Source of the DNA: JAAXKN01 sp050259615
GTDB taxonomy: Bacteria > Bacteroidota > Ignavibacteria > Ignavibacteriales > SURF-24
DNA: 64,000 nt
Assembly: GCA_050259615.1 (NCBI GenBank)
Contig: JBLNAZ010000131.1
Coordinates: 15,514-79,513, forward strand
Reading direction: 5' to 3'
Shown: positions 7,740-16,224 of the stretch, one piece after another
Layout: every line of letters starts with the position of its first letter
Position numbering within the stretch: position 1 is the stretch's first letter
Made by a program: the position numbers and the translations under genes
Notes under the pieces: model-generated
Seen by the model: only the letters and a program-made list of their open reading frames with translations
Database searches by the model: none
What the model was told of the DNA's origin: nothing

Positions 7740-8324
7740 ATGATTAGATTTAGGGATGTGTATACACGCTCAAACCTTTTAAGCCTAACCCGGCTTCTTT
7801 TGAGCTTCCCGGTATACTTTCTGCTCGCCAGGATGGAAAACTCCGTCAACTACAGGATTGAAATAATAGCCATTCTTGTATTTGCCGCGTTAACAGACTT
7901 CCTGGACGGTTATTTGGCCCGGAAATACAACGAAATTTCAGAAGTAGGAAAGATCATAGACCCTCTGGCCGATAAGGCGCTCATTGGGGTGGTAACCATT
8001 CAGCTTTTTCTGCTTGGACACATTCCTCCTGTTTACTTCTTTTCAGTAATCGGGCGGGATTTAATCATATTCCTCGGGGGAATATACGTTACAAAGAAAA
8101 TCGGCAAAGTCCTGCCTTCAAATCTCTTAGGAAAAATAACCGTTACTTTTATTGCGGCTTATCTTCTGGCCATTATATTCGGATTTAAAGACAGTATTAT
8201 ATATGACTACCTTTATTATATCAGCCTGATTTTAGTATATGGATCACTTTTAGCTTATATCATCAGGGCAAAAGAATCTTTAACGTGGAATAAAAATGAA
8301 TCTGTTCAAGAACATCAACTTTGA
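7740..8324 (+). CDS. pgsA: CDP-diacylglycerol-glycerol-3-phosphate 3-phosphatidyltransferase
   Basis: This integral membrane enzyme makes phosphatidylglycerol phosphate from CDP-diacylglycerol and glycerol 3-phosphate. The CDP-alcohol phosphotransferase signature is complete at residues 53-78: D53, D56-G57, A60-R61, G70, D74 and D78 (DGYLARKYNEISEVG, then DPLAD). About five to six hydrophobic segments cover the 194 residues. It overlaps the start of ftsY by 29 nt, a close coupling of lipid and membrane-targeting genes. PgsA is favoured over PssA by size and N-terminal sequence, but the alcohol acceptor is inferred from family likeness. Confidence 0.87.
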   Translation: MIRFRDVYTRSNLLSLTRLLLSFPVYFLLARMENSVNYRIEIIAILVFAALTDFLDGYLARKYNEISEVGKIIDPLADKALIGVVTIQLFLLGHIPPVYFFSVIGRDLIIFLGGIYVTKKIGKVLPSNLLGKITVTFIAAYLLAIIFGFKDSIIYDYLYYISLILVYGSLLAYIIRAKESLTWNKNESVQEHQL

Positions 8325-9249
8325 TAAACTTAAAGACGGTCTGTCCAAAACAAGGGACAAGATTGTTACAAAAATAAATGAAACCATTACCGGAAAAGCC
8401 AAACTGGATGAAGAGTTACTCGAAGAAATTGAAGAAATTTTAATTACAAGTGATATAGGATATGATGTAGCCGTAAAGGTTATTGAAAATACCAGGGTAA
8501 GGCTTAAAGCGGAAAAAGACAGAAGCAAGCTGAACGTCATCGACGCAATTAAAGAAGAGCTTGCCGGGCTTTTGAACTCATACGATACAAATTCAGAGTT
8601 CAACCGCATGGATAAGTATAAACCGTATGTTATTCTGGTTATTGGAGTTAACGGAGCCGGCAAAACCACCACAATTGGCAAACTGGCGCATAATTACAGG
8701 CAGGCAGGGCTTAATGTAATAATCGGATCGGCCGATACATTCAGGGCTGCAGCCAACGAACAGCTTGAAATATGGGCTAATCGTGCCGGAGTTGAGATTA
8801 TTCAGAGCACTTCGGGAAGCGACCCCTCGGCGGTGGCTTTTGATACCATGAACATCGCTAAAAAGAAGAATGCCGACGTTGTTCTGATTGATACGGCAGG
8901 ACGACTGCATACGAAAACGAACCTCATGGAAGAACTCAAGAAGATCAAGAAAGTAATGAGCAAGGTGGTGGATTATGCTCCAAATGAGACGTTTCTCGTC
9001 CTGGACGGCAATACCGGGCAGAATGCCCTCATACAGGCTGAGAAGTTCCGTGAAGTAACTGATATTACCGGTCTTATTATAACCAAGCTCGACGGCACGG
9101 CAAAAGGCGGTGTGGTATTCCAGATCTGCAGCCAGCAGAAGGTTCCTGTAAAATATATCGGAGTTGGAGAGGGGATTGACGATCTTCAGACCTTCGATGC
9201 CCAGAGCTTTGTTTCAGCACTCTTTTCAACTGATCAGGTAACGGGCTAA
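8296..9249 (+). CDS. ftsY: Signal recognition particle receptor GTPase FtsY
   Basis: This is the SRP receptor, which docks ribosome-nascent chain-SRP complexes at the inner membrane. The N domain helices (about residues 1-100) precede the G domain with P-loop GVNGAGKT (117-124), the SRP-specific insertion DTFRAAANEQLEIWA, VLIDTAGRLHTK, and TKLDGTAKGG. The C-terminus ends IDDLQTFDAQSFVSALF as in FtsY rather than Ffh, and there is no M domain. The long acidic A domain of E. coli FtsY is missing, as in many short FtsY proteins. It overlaps pgsA by 29 nt. Confidence 0.96.
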   Translation: MNLFKNINFDKLKDGLSKTRDKIVTKINETITGKAKLDEELLEEIEEILITSDIGYDVAVKVIENTRVRLKAEKDRSKLNVIDAIKEELAGLLNSYDTNSEFNRMDKYKPYVILVIGVNGAGKTTTIGKLAHNYRQAGLNVIIGSADTFRAAANEQLEIWANRAGVEIIQSTSGSDPSAVAFDTMNIAKKKNADVVLIDTAGRLHTKTNLMEELKKIKKVMSKVVDYAPNETFLVLDGNTGQNALIQAEKFREVTDITGLIITKLDGTAKGGVVFQICSQQKVPVKYIGVGEGIDDLQTFDAQSFVSALFSTDQVTG

Positions 9250-9289
9250 ATAACTCTATTTAATACCTGACAGGTAAATGAGATAATCT

Positions 9290-10210
9290 TTGAAAGATAA
9301 AACACTTTTCATTATAAACCCCGAAGCGGGAAAAGGCAGAGGCAGGAAGATCCTGCCTCAGATTTCACGCATTCTCTCAGTCCATTCAAACCACACTGAA
9401 ATAGTACAGACCGAAAGGGCTAATCACGCCACAGAGATTGTTAAGCTTTATAAGCAGGATTTTAAGAGGATCTGTATTGCCGGAGGTGACGGAAGCCTTA
9501 ACGAGATCGTGAACGGACTTGACGGCACATGTGAAAACATTATAGGCGTTATTCCCATAGGTTCCGGAAATGATTTTGCCAGAACTGCCGGAATGAATAA
9601 AGATTTATCACAGTCTTTGAGAACCATCCTGGAAGATCACGTTGTGCGGGAAGTGGATACCGGGTATCTGAAGTATAAAGAAAAAGAGACGGATGGTCTT
9701 ATTATCAGAAAGTTCCTGAACAGTGCCGGAATCGGCTTTGATGCCATAGTTTCAGATCAGATCAAAAAGAATAAATATTTTAAGGGGTTACCTCTTTACA
9801 TTTCAGCCGTAATACAGTCCTTGTTTAAGTATCAGACTATGGACATAAATGAGGCCATGTTTGATGATTATTCAGTCAGCGGCAGGAAGCTTTTAGTTGC
9901 CATAAGCAACGGAAAGACCTATGGCGGGGGTTTCAAGGTTAATCCCGGAGCCGATGTGCACGACGGGCTGCTGGACGCCTGTATAGTGACAAATCTGCCC
10001 ATATGGCAGATAGTACGGGATTTCCAGAAGTTTGTACGTGGAAAGCACGGGACAATACCGGGTATAGAAATCAGGAAGTTCAGGAAGGCAAGTCTAAAGA
10101 CATCTCAGCCGGTTTACATTCACGCCGACGGTGAAGTAGTTTCGCAGTCAGTTACTGAAGTTGAAGCCGGTCTTAATCCCACCAGGCTGCAATTCATATT
10201 TGCAAAGTAA
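9290..10210 (+). CDS. Diacylglycerol kinase-family lipid kinase (DagK/YegS type)
   Basis: This is a soluble lipid kinase with an N-terminal catalytic domain: FIINPEAGKGRG, the nucleotide loop AGGDGSLNEIVNG (GGDG at residues 65-68), and IPIGSGNDFAR (GSGND at 91-95). The C-terminal beta-rich domain carries NGKTYGGGFKVNPGADVHDG and ends with a typical HADGE segment. It probably phosphorylates diacylglycerol or a related lipid, which fits its place 40 nt after pgsA-ftsY. The start is TTG at 9290; the nearby ATG at 9279 is followed at once by a stop in its frame. No specific substrate can be named. Confidence 0.9.
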   Translation: MKDKTLFIINPEAGKGRGRKILPQISRILSVHSNHTEIVQTERANHATEIVKLYKQDFKRICIAGGDGSLNEIVNGLDGTCENIIGVIPIGSGNDFARTAGMNKDLSQSLRTILEDHVVREVDTGYLKYKEKETDGLIIRKFLNSAGIGFDAIVSDQIKKNKYFKGLPLYISAVIQSLFKYQTMDINEAMFDDYSVSGRKLLVAISNGKTYGGGFKVNPGADVHDGLLDACIVTNLPIWQIVRDFQKFVRGKHGTIPGIEIRKFRKASLKTSQPVYIHADGEVVSQSVTEVEAGLNPTRLQFIFAK

Positions 10211-10517
10211 TTCCAGAAAAACAGTTTCTAGTGAAAGCAGGAAGGGGAACCCGGGTTAAAAGTCTTTAATGCGGGGGTTTAAGAAAGAGCCATATTTTGT
10301 CAAATAATTATATTTATCTTAGTTTACATAATATACATTATCGGACATTTGGATATCTGACTTGAGGGAAGCGGCTAATTGTAATACTTGTTAATTCCTG
10401 AAATTTAGCATGAATTCCCCATTTTATTGCGTTAATTTACCGCCCGCCTACAGCAAGCGATTGGTGCCAGGAACTATTTCCTGACACCAATATATTTCTA
10501 CGTGATATCTCTAAAAA
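10211..10517. other. Intergenic gap between convergent genes
   Basis: About 300 bp without a convincing ORF. The left half is unremarkable. The middle is AT-rich, and the right end holds the long hairpin listed separately. Confidence 0.5.
10470..10501. terminator. Long hairpin between convergent lipid kinase and hbd
   Basis: The 14-base arms at 10470-10483 and 10488-10501 (ATTGGTGCCAGGAA and TTCCTGACACCAAT) pair with one C/A mismatch around a 4-base loop. There is no proper T-run on either side, so it may be a transcript-end stabiliser rather than an intrinsic terminator. Confidence 0.4.
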
Positions 10518-11366
10518 TTAATATTTAAAGAAGCCTTCGCCTGTCTTGCGGCCAAGCTTGTTTGCTGCAACCATCTTCTTAAGCAATGGGCACGGACGGT
10601 ATTTGCTGTCGTTAAATCCGTTAAATAAAACTTCCATTATCGCCAGGCATACGTCAAGTCCTATAAAGTCAGCCAGCGTCAAGGGTCCCATCGGATGGTT
10701 CATGCCCAGCTTCATAACTGTATCAATATCCTCCTTTGAAGCCACTCCTTCCATCAAGGCAAAGATTGCCTCGTTGATCATAGGCATCAGTATCCTATTG
10801 CTGATAAAGCCCGGATAATCGAACACTTCCACCGGCACCTTGTCCAGCTTTAATGTAAGATCCTTAATGCACTGGAATGTCTCGTCACTTGTTGAATATC
10901 CGCGTATGATTTCCACCAGTTTCATCACCGGTACGGGATTCATAAAGTGCATTCCGATGAATTTATCGGGACGGTGCTGTGCTGAAAGCTCTGTTATGGA
11001 TATAGATGAAGTGTTTGAGGCAAAGATACATTCAGGCTTTACTATTCCGCTTAACTTGCTAAAAACAGACAACTTAGCATCCCTGTTCTCATAAATAGCT
11101 TCAATTACAAGGTCTGAGTCAGCCGGTGTATTTTCTACTTCAACTACGGGTTTAATGCGGTCTAAAGCAGTCTCTTTTTCTTCTTTTGTAATTACTTCTT
11201 TGGATACCTGGCGTTCCAGGTTGCGTGAAATGGTGTCGATTCCTCTTTTTACAAGCTCGTCTTTAACATCGATTAAAGAGACATAAAATCCTTTTAATGC
11301 GAAGACATGAGCAATTCCGTTGCCCATTGTTCCGGATCCCACTACAGAAACTTTCTCAATTGCCAT
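10518..11366 (-). CDS. 3-hydroxyacyl-CoA (3-hydroxybutyryl-CoA) dehydrogenase
   Basis: This NAD(P)-dependent enzyme interconverts 3-hydroxyacyl-CoA and 3-oxoacyl-CoA in butyrate-type fermentation or beta-oxidation. The Rossmann loop is VVGSGTMGNGIAH (residues 8-20). The catalytic set is Ser/Asn in ASNTSSIS, His140 in GMHFMNPVPVMKLVEI and the acidic partner in that segment. The C-terminal helical domain ends KLGRKTGEGFFKY. The 282-residue single-function form matches Hbd/PaaH rather than the fused FadB. An AGGG box precedes the ATG. It is a lone gene here; no thiolase, crotonase or acyl-CoA dehydrogenase is nearby, so its pathway cannot be fixed. Confidence 0.93.
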   Translation of the reverse strand: MAIEKVSVVGSGTMGNGIAHVFALKGFYVSLIDVKDELVKRGIDTISRNLERQVSKEVITKEEKETALDRIKPVVEVENTPADSDLVIEAIYENRDAKLSVFSKLSGIVKPECIFASNTSSISITELSAQHRPDKFIGMHFMNPVPVMKLVEIIRGYSTSDETFQCIKDLTLKLDKVPVEVFDYPGFISNRILMPMINEAIFALMEGVASKEDIDTVMKLGMNHPMGPLTLADFIGLDVCLAIMEVLFNGFNDSKYRPCPLLKKMVAANKLGRKTGEGFFKY

Positions 11367-11479
11367 AAATTAACCCTCTAAAATGTTAACAGAACAATAA
11401 TTTATTTGTTATTAAGTTAAAATGCAGGAAAAAAGCCGAATGGAAATGCAATAAAATACTGAACTGAAAAATTAGGATT

Positions 11480-12346
11480 CTATGCCTGTTCAGGATTTTT
11501 TTGAGTATTATTGTCGTGCTGTTCACTTTCAAATGAAAGGCAGCATTTCAGTTTGCCGCAGGGACCGCTCAGTTTGGAGAAGTTGGAAGCCAGGTTCTGC
11601 TCTGTAGCCAGCTGTGTGGTGATTTTCTTAAAATTGCACAGGAATGAAGAACAGCAGAATTCCCTGCCGCAGGTTCCTATTCCGCCTACTCTTTTAGCCT
11701 CATCTCTTACGCCGATCTGCCTGAGCTCTATTCGGGTCTTAAAATTGGAGGCTAAATCTTTGGCCAGCTCGCGGAAATCGACCCTGCCGTCGGCAGTATA
11801 AAAGAAAAAAAGCTTATTCCTGTCGAACTGGTAATGAACATCAATCAGTTTCATGCTCAGGTTATATTTTTGAACCTTGAGCTTAAAGACTTCCATTGCT
11901 TTAATTTCTTCGGCGCTGTTCTTTTCAATTGCTGCAAGGTCATTGGCCTCCACTTTTCGGATTATATGCGGAAGCAGTTCGCCATAAAGTCCGGACTTCT
12001 GTCTTTTTATCCTTACAAACTCTCCGGTTTCTCTTATTGTAGCAATTTCAGTCGTATCCTCACAGGAAACTATAATGCGGTCATCGGGCAGGAGTTCTTC
12101 GGTCATTGAATCGGGAACCAGGCAGTAGAAAGTGCCAAGCAGGCCGTTGCAGTGGGCCTCAACTATTTTACGGTCATCCATGGGGACAAAAGCGGACACT
12201 TCAGCACCGCAGGCCATGCAGCCGCTCATACTGACGTGGTGTTCAAGCTGTTGGACTAAAATGTTATTGTACAGCGTATGATTGCCGCAGCCGGAATCAC
12301 AATGTAATGGCAGCTTATTGTCGTTCCCGTTTTCACCTGAGCTCAT
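11480..12346 (-). CDS. ricT: PSP1-domain protein RicT/YaaT
   Basis: This cytoplasmic PSP1-family protein is related to B. subtilis RicT, which with RicA and RicF forms an Fe-S complex that affects RNase Y-dependent mRNA processing. Cysteine-rich motifs are GIGTCGREFCCSSFL and GPCGKLKCCLSFE near the C-terminus, with extra N-terminal cysteines in CDSGCGNH and SGCMACGAE. I start at the ATG at 12346, one base after the holB stop; a TTG upstream would add seven residues. The holB-ricT pairing is the same as in Bacillus, which supports the assignment. No RicA or RicF is encoded here, so partners are either distant or absent. Confidence 0.9.
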   Translation of the reverse strand: MSSGENGNDNKLPLHCDSGCGNHTLYNNILVQQLEHHVSMSGCMACGAEVSAFVPMDDRKIVEAHCNGLLGTFYCLVPDSMTEELLPDDRIIVSCEDTTEIATIRETGEFVRIKRQKSGLYGELLPHIIRKVEANDLAAIEKNSAEEIKAMEVFKLKVQKYNLSMKLIDVHYQFDRNKLFFFYTADGRVDFRELAKDLASNFKTRIELRQIGVRDEAKRVGGIGTCGREFCCSSFLCNFKKITTQLATEQNLASNFSKLSGPCGKLKCCLSFESEQHDNNTQKNPEQA

Positions 12347-12347
12347 A

Positions 12348-13478
12348 TTATGCACTTTTAATTCCAAAATATCTTATTGAAGCCAGTTCAAATATAATAT
12401 TAAGTGCTATAACATTCAAGTTCAGATTGTTGTCTATTGAGTGAGCCAGGTCATTGAGTTTAAAGACTACTTCATCAATAGCTGCCCTGGAGAATTTCAA
12501 ATTGAATTTCTCCAGCGTGCCGCTGTGGCTGCTGAAGAGATATTCCTGCAGGCCGAGTTTATTTTTCGAGGCATCATTGAGCCATGTAATGATCATCTCT
12601 ATAAGCAAAGTCAGCTCTCCGGCTGAACTGGAAGCAGTAAAAGATGAAATGTCTTTTAATGCCGACTGGTATTTTAGTGCAAGTGCATTTCTCAGGATGT
12701 TAATCGTTTTTTCGATCAGGAAATCAAAGTCCTGATCGAGCAAAGTATTAGCGTGAGTCAAGGAGCCGTTTGAGAAAACGGATATCTTGTCTGCAACCTG
12801 TTTTTCAACTCCGAATGAGTCCGTCAGAATTTCCGACAGGTCTTCCCTTTTCAAGGGGTCGAAATTCACGGTCCAGCACCTGGACAATATAGTCGGCAGC
12901 AGTTCATTCTTAAATGGTGTGATCAGGAAAAAGATCATTCCTTCCGGAGGTTCCTCCAGGCTTTTTAAGAGAGCATTCTGGGCCTCATCGTTCATCAGGT
13001 GGGCATCGGAAATTATAACGGCTCTGTACTTTGCCTCTTCGTATGTCAGCGACTGGAACTTCTTTATTTCACGAATACTGCTGATCTTTATATTATTTGC
13101 CCCCTGCAAATTAATTTTATAGTAAGGGTTTCTGACCTTTTTCTCCAGCTCTTCCTTAAGCTCTTCCAGTGTTTCCGAACTCAGCTTTTCAGTTGGGGAA
13201 TTATCCCCTGTTTCATTTTTCCCCCTTGGAAGGGCCATTACAAATTTGACAAAAGGTTCGGATAGATTTCTGACCTTAAGGGCTACGGATGAGGATGTAT
13301 TACCTTCCGACGGGCTGTTGAGAAGCTCCAGGAATTTAACGGCCATGAAATGCTTACCGACGCCATCGGGGCCTGAAAACAAAAAAGCGTGGGGGATTTT
13401 TTGTGATGAATATATTTTATACAGGAGATCGCCTGCGGCATTCTGCCCTTTTACGCTATGTAAGATATTGTTCCTCAT
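12348..13478 (-). CDS. holB: DNA polymerase III subunit delta' (clamp loader)
   Basis: This is the clamp-loader delta' subunit. The AAA+ fold opens QKIPHAFLFSGPDGVGKH (P-loop region 36-43) and has the signature stretch DEAQNALLKSLEEPPEG, then LPTILSRCW with the conserved SRC arginine finger. The P-loop ends in GKH rather than GKS/T and the usual zinc-module cysteines are absent, replaced by a charged insertion of about 50 residues (about 55-110). Both suggest a structural, non-ATP-hydrolysing subunit, as known for delta'. The C-terminal helical collar domain is divergent. It sits directly before ricT. Confidence 0.85.
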   Translation of the reverse strand: MRNNILHSVKGQNAAGDLLYKIYSSQKIPHAFLFSGPDGVGKHFMAVKFLELLNSPSEGNTSSSVALKVRNLSEPFVKFVMALPRGKNETGDNSPTEKLSSETLEELKEELEKKVRNPYYKINLQGANNIKISSIREIKKFQSLTYEEAKYRAVIISDAHLMNDEAQNALLKSLEEPPEGMIFFLITPFKNELLPTILSRCWTVNFDPLKREDLSEILTDSFGVEKQVADKISVFSNGSLTHANTLLDQDFDFLIEKTINILRNALALKYQSALKDISSFTASSSAGELTLLIEMIITWLNDASKNKLGLQEYLFSSHSGTLEKFNLKFSRAAIDEVVFKLNDLAHSIDNNLNLNVIALNIIFELASIRYFGIKSA

Positions 13479-13497
13479 AATTTACTTCTTGAAATAG

Positions 13498-13520
13498 AAA
13501 AAGGCGCCTCAAAAGGCGCC
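13498..13520 (-). terminator. Rho-independent terminator after the DUF2795 gene
   Basis: On the minus strand, GGCGCC, a short TTTTGA loop and GGCGCC are followed by TTTTT. It ends the long ybeY-to-DUF2795 run and separates it from holB. Confidence 0.75.
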
Positions 13521-13527
13521 TGTAATC

Positions 13528-13755
13528 TTACATTAAATCGTCATCGTCATTGTAGAAGAAATCCTCCTCACTTGGATAATCAGGCCAGATATCCTCAATA
13601 GATTCATAAGGCTCTTCTGAATCCTCCAGTTCCTGAAGATTCTCTACAACTTCCAGTGGAGCGCCGATTCGCTCGGCATAATCTATTAATTCTTCTTTAG
13701 TAGCTGGCCACGGGGCATCATCTAAATAAGAAGCTAATTCTACTGTCCAAATCAT
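13528..13755 (-). CDS. Small acidic DUF2795-family protein
   Basis: This is a 75-residue, very acidic cytoplasmic protein. Residues 7-50 match my recollection of DUF2795: ELASYLDDAPWPATKEELIDYA, then a short helix and LQELEDSEEPYESIEDIW. The tail, PSEEDFFYNDDDDLM, is almost entirely acidic. The function is not known; some actinobacterial members are small DNA- or protein-binding modules, but nothing here proves that. A GGAG box precedes the ATG. It is the last gene of the operon-like run and is followed by a strong terminator, 33 nt after the M23 peptidase. Confidence 0.8.
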   Translation of the reverse strand: MIWTVELASYLDDAPWPATKEELIDYAERIGAPLEVVENLQELEDSEEPYESIEDIWPDYPSEEDFFYNDDDDLM

Positions 13756-13788
13756 ATTTCTACTCCGGAAAAATATTGTTTTTTTAAT

Positions 13789-14697
13789 TTAATTAAATAA
13801 GTTCAAATCATCAAAGAAAAAGTCCTCTGGGTTAAGAGCCAGGCCGTTATGGTGCACTTCATAATGAAGATGCGGGCCGGTTGATAATCCAGTATTCCCA
13901 CTCCTGGCTACAAAAGAGCCTCTGTTTACCTTCTGTCCTACTTTAACTGCTGCCTCAGACAGGTGACCCATAATTGTTCTATAGCCAAATCCGTGATCTA
14001 TTTCAATGCATAATCCGAAGCCGCCTCTAGTTCCTACAAAAGCTACTGTTCCGCTGCCGGGGGCATAAACTGGAGTGCCGACATCTGCAACAATATCAAT
14101 ACCCTCATGCATTCTTACCACCCCGAGTATAGGGTGCTTACGCATTCCGAAGCCATGGGCTGTAACAATCCCGCTGGCGGGTTTTACTGCCGGGAGGGCT
14201 TCAAAAAGTTTCTCATTACTTTTAAGTTTATTTGAAATTTCCAGGTAGTTCGACCTTTCGAAAGCAATTTTCGTCTGTACCTTGTCCACAAATCCGGATA
14301 GTTCATCCAGATCCACGCCGGAATGTTTTTTCGAAAAAAGTTTTTCAAAAATGCCGCCGCCGGTTCCCAGAGATCTTTCCTCTACGGAAGTGGCTGGCAG
14401 GTCAGCAGCAGTTCTAAGTTCGTCATTTGCCTGAGCAAGACTGTCTACAGAGGAGTTAAGCTGCTTAAATAAAGACGACACTTCAGAGAGTTTGGCAGAA
14501 AGTTCTTTATTTTCAGCCTTAAGGCCCGACAGTTCCGAATCGGAATTAACGAAAGAATGGATTAAAAGATATCCCCCAAATAGCATGGTAGAAATGAGCA
14601 GCACAAGAAAAATGAATAAAGATAAAAATTTCCTGTGGAAATTTCTTATTTCAATTAACTTCAGCTTCGTCTTTGAGAAATAGTAAAACTTGTTCAT
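13789..14697 (-). CDS. Membrane-anchored M23-family peptidoglycan endopeptidase
   Basis: This is a LytM-type zinc endopeptidase or an EnvC-like activator acting on cell-wall peptides in the periplasm. From the ATG at 14697 the 302-residue product has one N-terminal membrane helix (about 24-48) with a short basic cytoplasmic tail, a coiled-coil region (about 55-100) and a C-terminal M23 domain. The metal motifs are HPILGVVRMHEGIDI (His and Asp) and TGPHLHYEVHHNG (HxH), so the enzyme appears catalytically intact. It follows hprK after a 122-nt gap. The longer frame upstream adds residues with no family look. Confidence 0.9.
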   Translation of the reverse strand: MNKFYYFSKTKLKLIEIRNFHRKFLSLFIFLVLLISTMLFGGYLLIHSFVNSDSELSGLKAENKELSAKLSEVSSLFKQLNSSVDSLAQANDELRTAADLPATSVEERSLGTGGGIFEKLFSKKHSGVDLDELSGFVDKVQTKIAFERSNYLEISNKLKSNEKLFEALPAVKPASGIVTAHGFGMRKHPILGVVRMHEGIDIVADVGTPVYAPGSGTVAFVGTRGGFGLCIEIDHGFGYRTIMGHLSEAAVKVGQKVNRGSFVARSGNTGLSTGPHLHYEVHHNGLALNPEDFFFDDLNLFN

Positions 14698-14819
14698 AGA
14701 TGGTGCGAAGTTATTAAAATAACTTATATATGTCAAGCAAAAACTACGCTGCAGACAAGTCATTCCTCCGGGATTCCGGGGGCAGCCCAGGGCTTTTCGA
14801 ACTCTGGCTGCAGTAAATA

Positions 14820-15830
14820 TTATTCGAAGTCGTGCTCAAAGTAGTCGACAAAGCGCTTGTCGTCTACATTAAGTTTGTTCAGGCGGTCCTCAAGCCTTCT
14901 CTGCAGGACTTTTGCCGAATCGTAGCCGTAGTGTTTGAGCAGATAGTTTAAGCTGATCACTTCTGAAATTACAGTGATATTTTTTCCCGGCAGAATGGGA
15001 AGTTTTATGTAGGGTATTTCTATATCCAGGAGGCTGAAGACCTCTTCATCCAGACCTGTACGCGTATAATGGGATTTTTCATCCCAGACCTCGAGTTCTA
15101 CAATTATTTCGAGTCTTTTCTGGAAGCGGATTGCACGGACGCCGAACATGCTTTTAACGTCAATTATTCCTATTCCGCGCACTTCCATAAAGTGTTTTAC
15201 CAGTTCGGTGCCTGAACCCATGAGTATATTTTCGCCTTTTTTTGTGACGATGATCACGTCGTCGGCTACAAGGCGGTGTCCTCTTTCAACAAGGTCCAAA
15301 GCCACTTCACTTTTCCCGATGCCCGATTTTCCGACGAAGAGCATTCCAACGCCGTAGACATCTACAAAAGATCCGTGTATGGAGATGCGGGGAGCGAACT
15401 GATCGTCCAGAAAGTCGCCCACCAGATAAACGAGTTTTGTAGTGGTAAATTTTGAGCCGAACATACCGATGTGGTACTCGTCTGCAAGTTCAATCATTTC
15501 GGGAAACGGCTGGTTGCCGTCGGTTAAAATTATACAGGGAATTTCAAACTGGAATATTTTTCTTAAAGTATCAGTTCTTTCCTGTTTGCTGAGCTGATTC
15601 AGATATTTCATTTCAGTGTTTCCGAATATCTGAATGCGAGTAAATGAAAAAAGCTCCACAAACCCGGCCAGAGCCAGGCCGGGTCTGTGAAGATTCTGAT
15701 CGTATATATTTCTGTTGAAGCCGGTTTCATCGGTAAACAAAGTGAGTTTAAACCGGTCTTTTACATTCTTATAGAAGAAATCAACCGTGATACTTTCTTT
15801 TTTGATTATTTTTTTATCGTCCAGTTTCAT
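14820..15830 (-). CDS. hprK: HPr kinase/phosphorylase
   Basis: This bifunctional enzyme phosphorylates or dephosphorylates Ser46 of HPr-like proteins. The C-terminal catalytic domain contains HGSFVDVYG (catalytic His at about 152), the P-loop GKSGIGKSE (167-175), LVADDVIIVTKKG and the signature VRGIGIIDVKSMFGV. The N-terminal receptor-like domain (about 1-130) is present, so the enzyme is the full-length type of Firmicutes and proteobacteria with a PTSNtr-like system. No HPr or EI genes are in the window. It starts 3 nt after the hpf stop, so ribosome hibernation and carbon/nitrogen signalling genes are coupled. Confidence 0.95.
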   Translation of the reverse strand: MKLDDKKIIKKESITVDFFYKNVKDRFKLTLFTDETGFNRNIYDQNLHRPGLALAGFVELFSFTRIQIFGNTEMKYLNQLSKQERTDTLRKIFQFEIPCIILTDGNQPFPEMIELADEYHIGMFGSKFTTTKLVYLVGDFLDDQFAPRISIHGSFVDVYGVGMLFVGKSGIGKSEVALDLVERGHRLVADDVIIVTKKGENILMGSGTELVKHFMEVRGIGIIDVKSMFGVRAIRFQKRLEIIVELEVWDEKSHYTRTGLDEEVFSLLDIEIPYIKLPILPGKNITVISEVISLNYLLKHYGYDSAKVLQRRLEDRLNKLNVDDKRFVDYFEHDFE

Positions 15831-15833
15831 TCT

Positions 15834-16211
15834 TTACTCTTCTTCTTCCTCTTCTTCAGGATTGGGAATCGGGGGTTCTTCGGAAATTGCGGCTCTTTCT
15901 ACTCTTTCGCTCCTTTTTCCGTCAACAACCCTGGTTTTTATTTTGCTAAGCTGTTTTTCCATTTTGGTAACCGCAGCGGAAACCGACTTCTTAAAGTCAT
16001 CGGAGTTTTCCTTTGCAGTTAAGACTTTGCCTGGAATTGGTAAGATGATTTCGGCAATCTTTGTGCTATCCTTTAAGTTCTCATAGCTCAAAATTACTTC
16101 AACGTCGTTAATGTCGTCATTAAGTTTTGCCAAATCGCCGACCTCTGAATAGATGTAATCTTTCAGAGAGTCTTTAGCCTTAAACTTCCTTGAAGTGATT
16201 TGAATGTTCAT
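15834..16211 (-). CDS. hpf: Ribosome hibernation-promoting factor, short form
   Basis: This cytoplasmic factor binds the 30S decoding region and drives 100S dimer formation or translational shutdown. Residues 1-100 form the RaiA/HPF fold: MNIQITSRKFKAKDSLKDYI, then DVEVILSYE and a basic helix with KKSVSAAVTKMEKQLSK. A low-complexity tail from residue 101 ends PIPNPEEEEEEE, which is unusual for HPF and lacks the dimerisation domain of long HPF. An ideal AAGGAG box sits before the ATG. Three bases separate it from hprK, and it follows the recombinase by 13 nt. Confidence 0.92.
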   Translation of the reverse strand: MNIQITSRKFKAKDSLKDYIYSEVGDLAKLNDDINDVEVILSYENLKDSTKIAEIILPIPGKVLTAKENSDDFKKSVSAAVTKMEKQLSKIKTRVVDGKRSERVERAAISEEPPIPNPEEEEEEE

Positions 16212-16224
16212 ATGATGCTCCTTT

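Noticed and set aside
15837..15870. Run of CTT/CCT triplets at the hpf end as a microsatellite
   Set aside because: It encodes the acidic Glu tail of HPF in frame and is not a perfect repeat.
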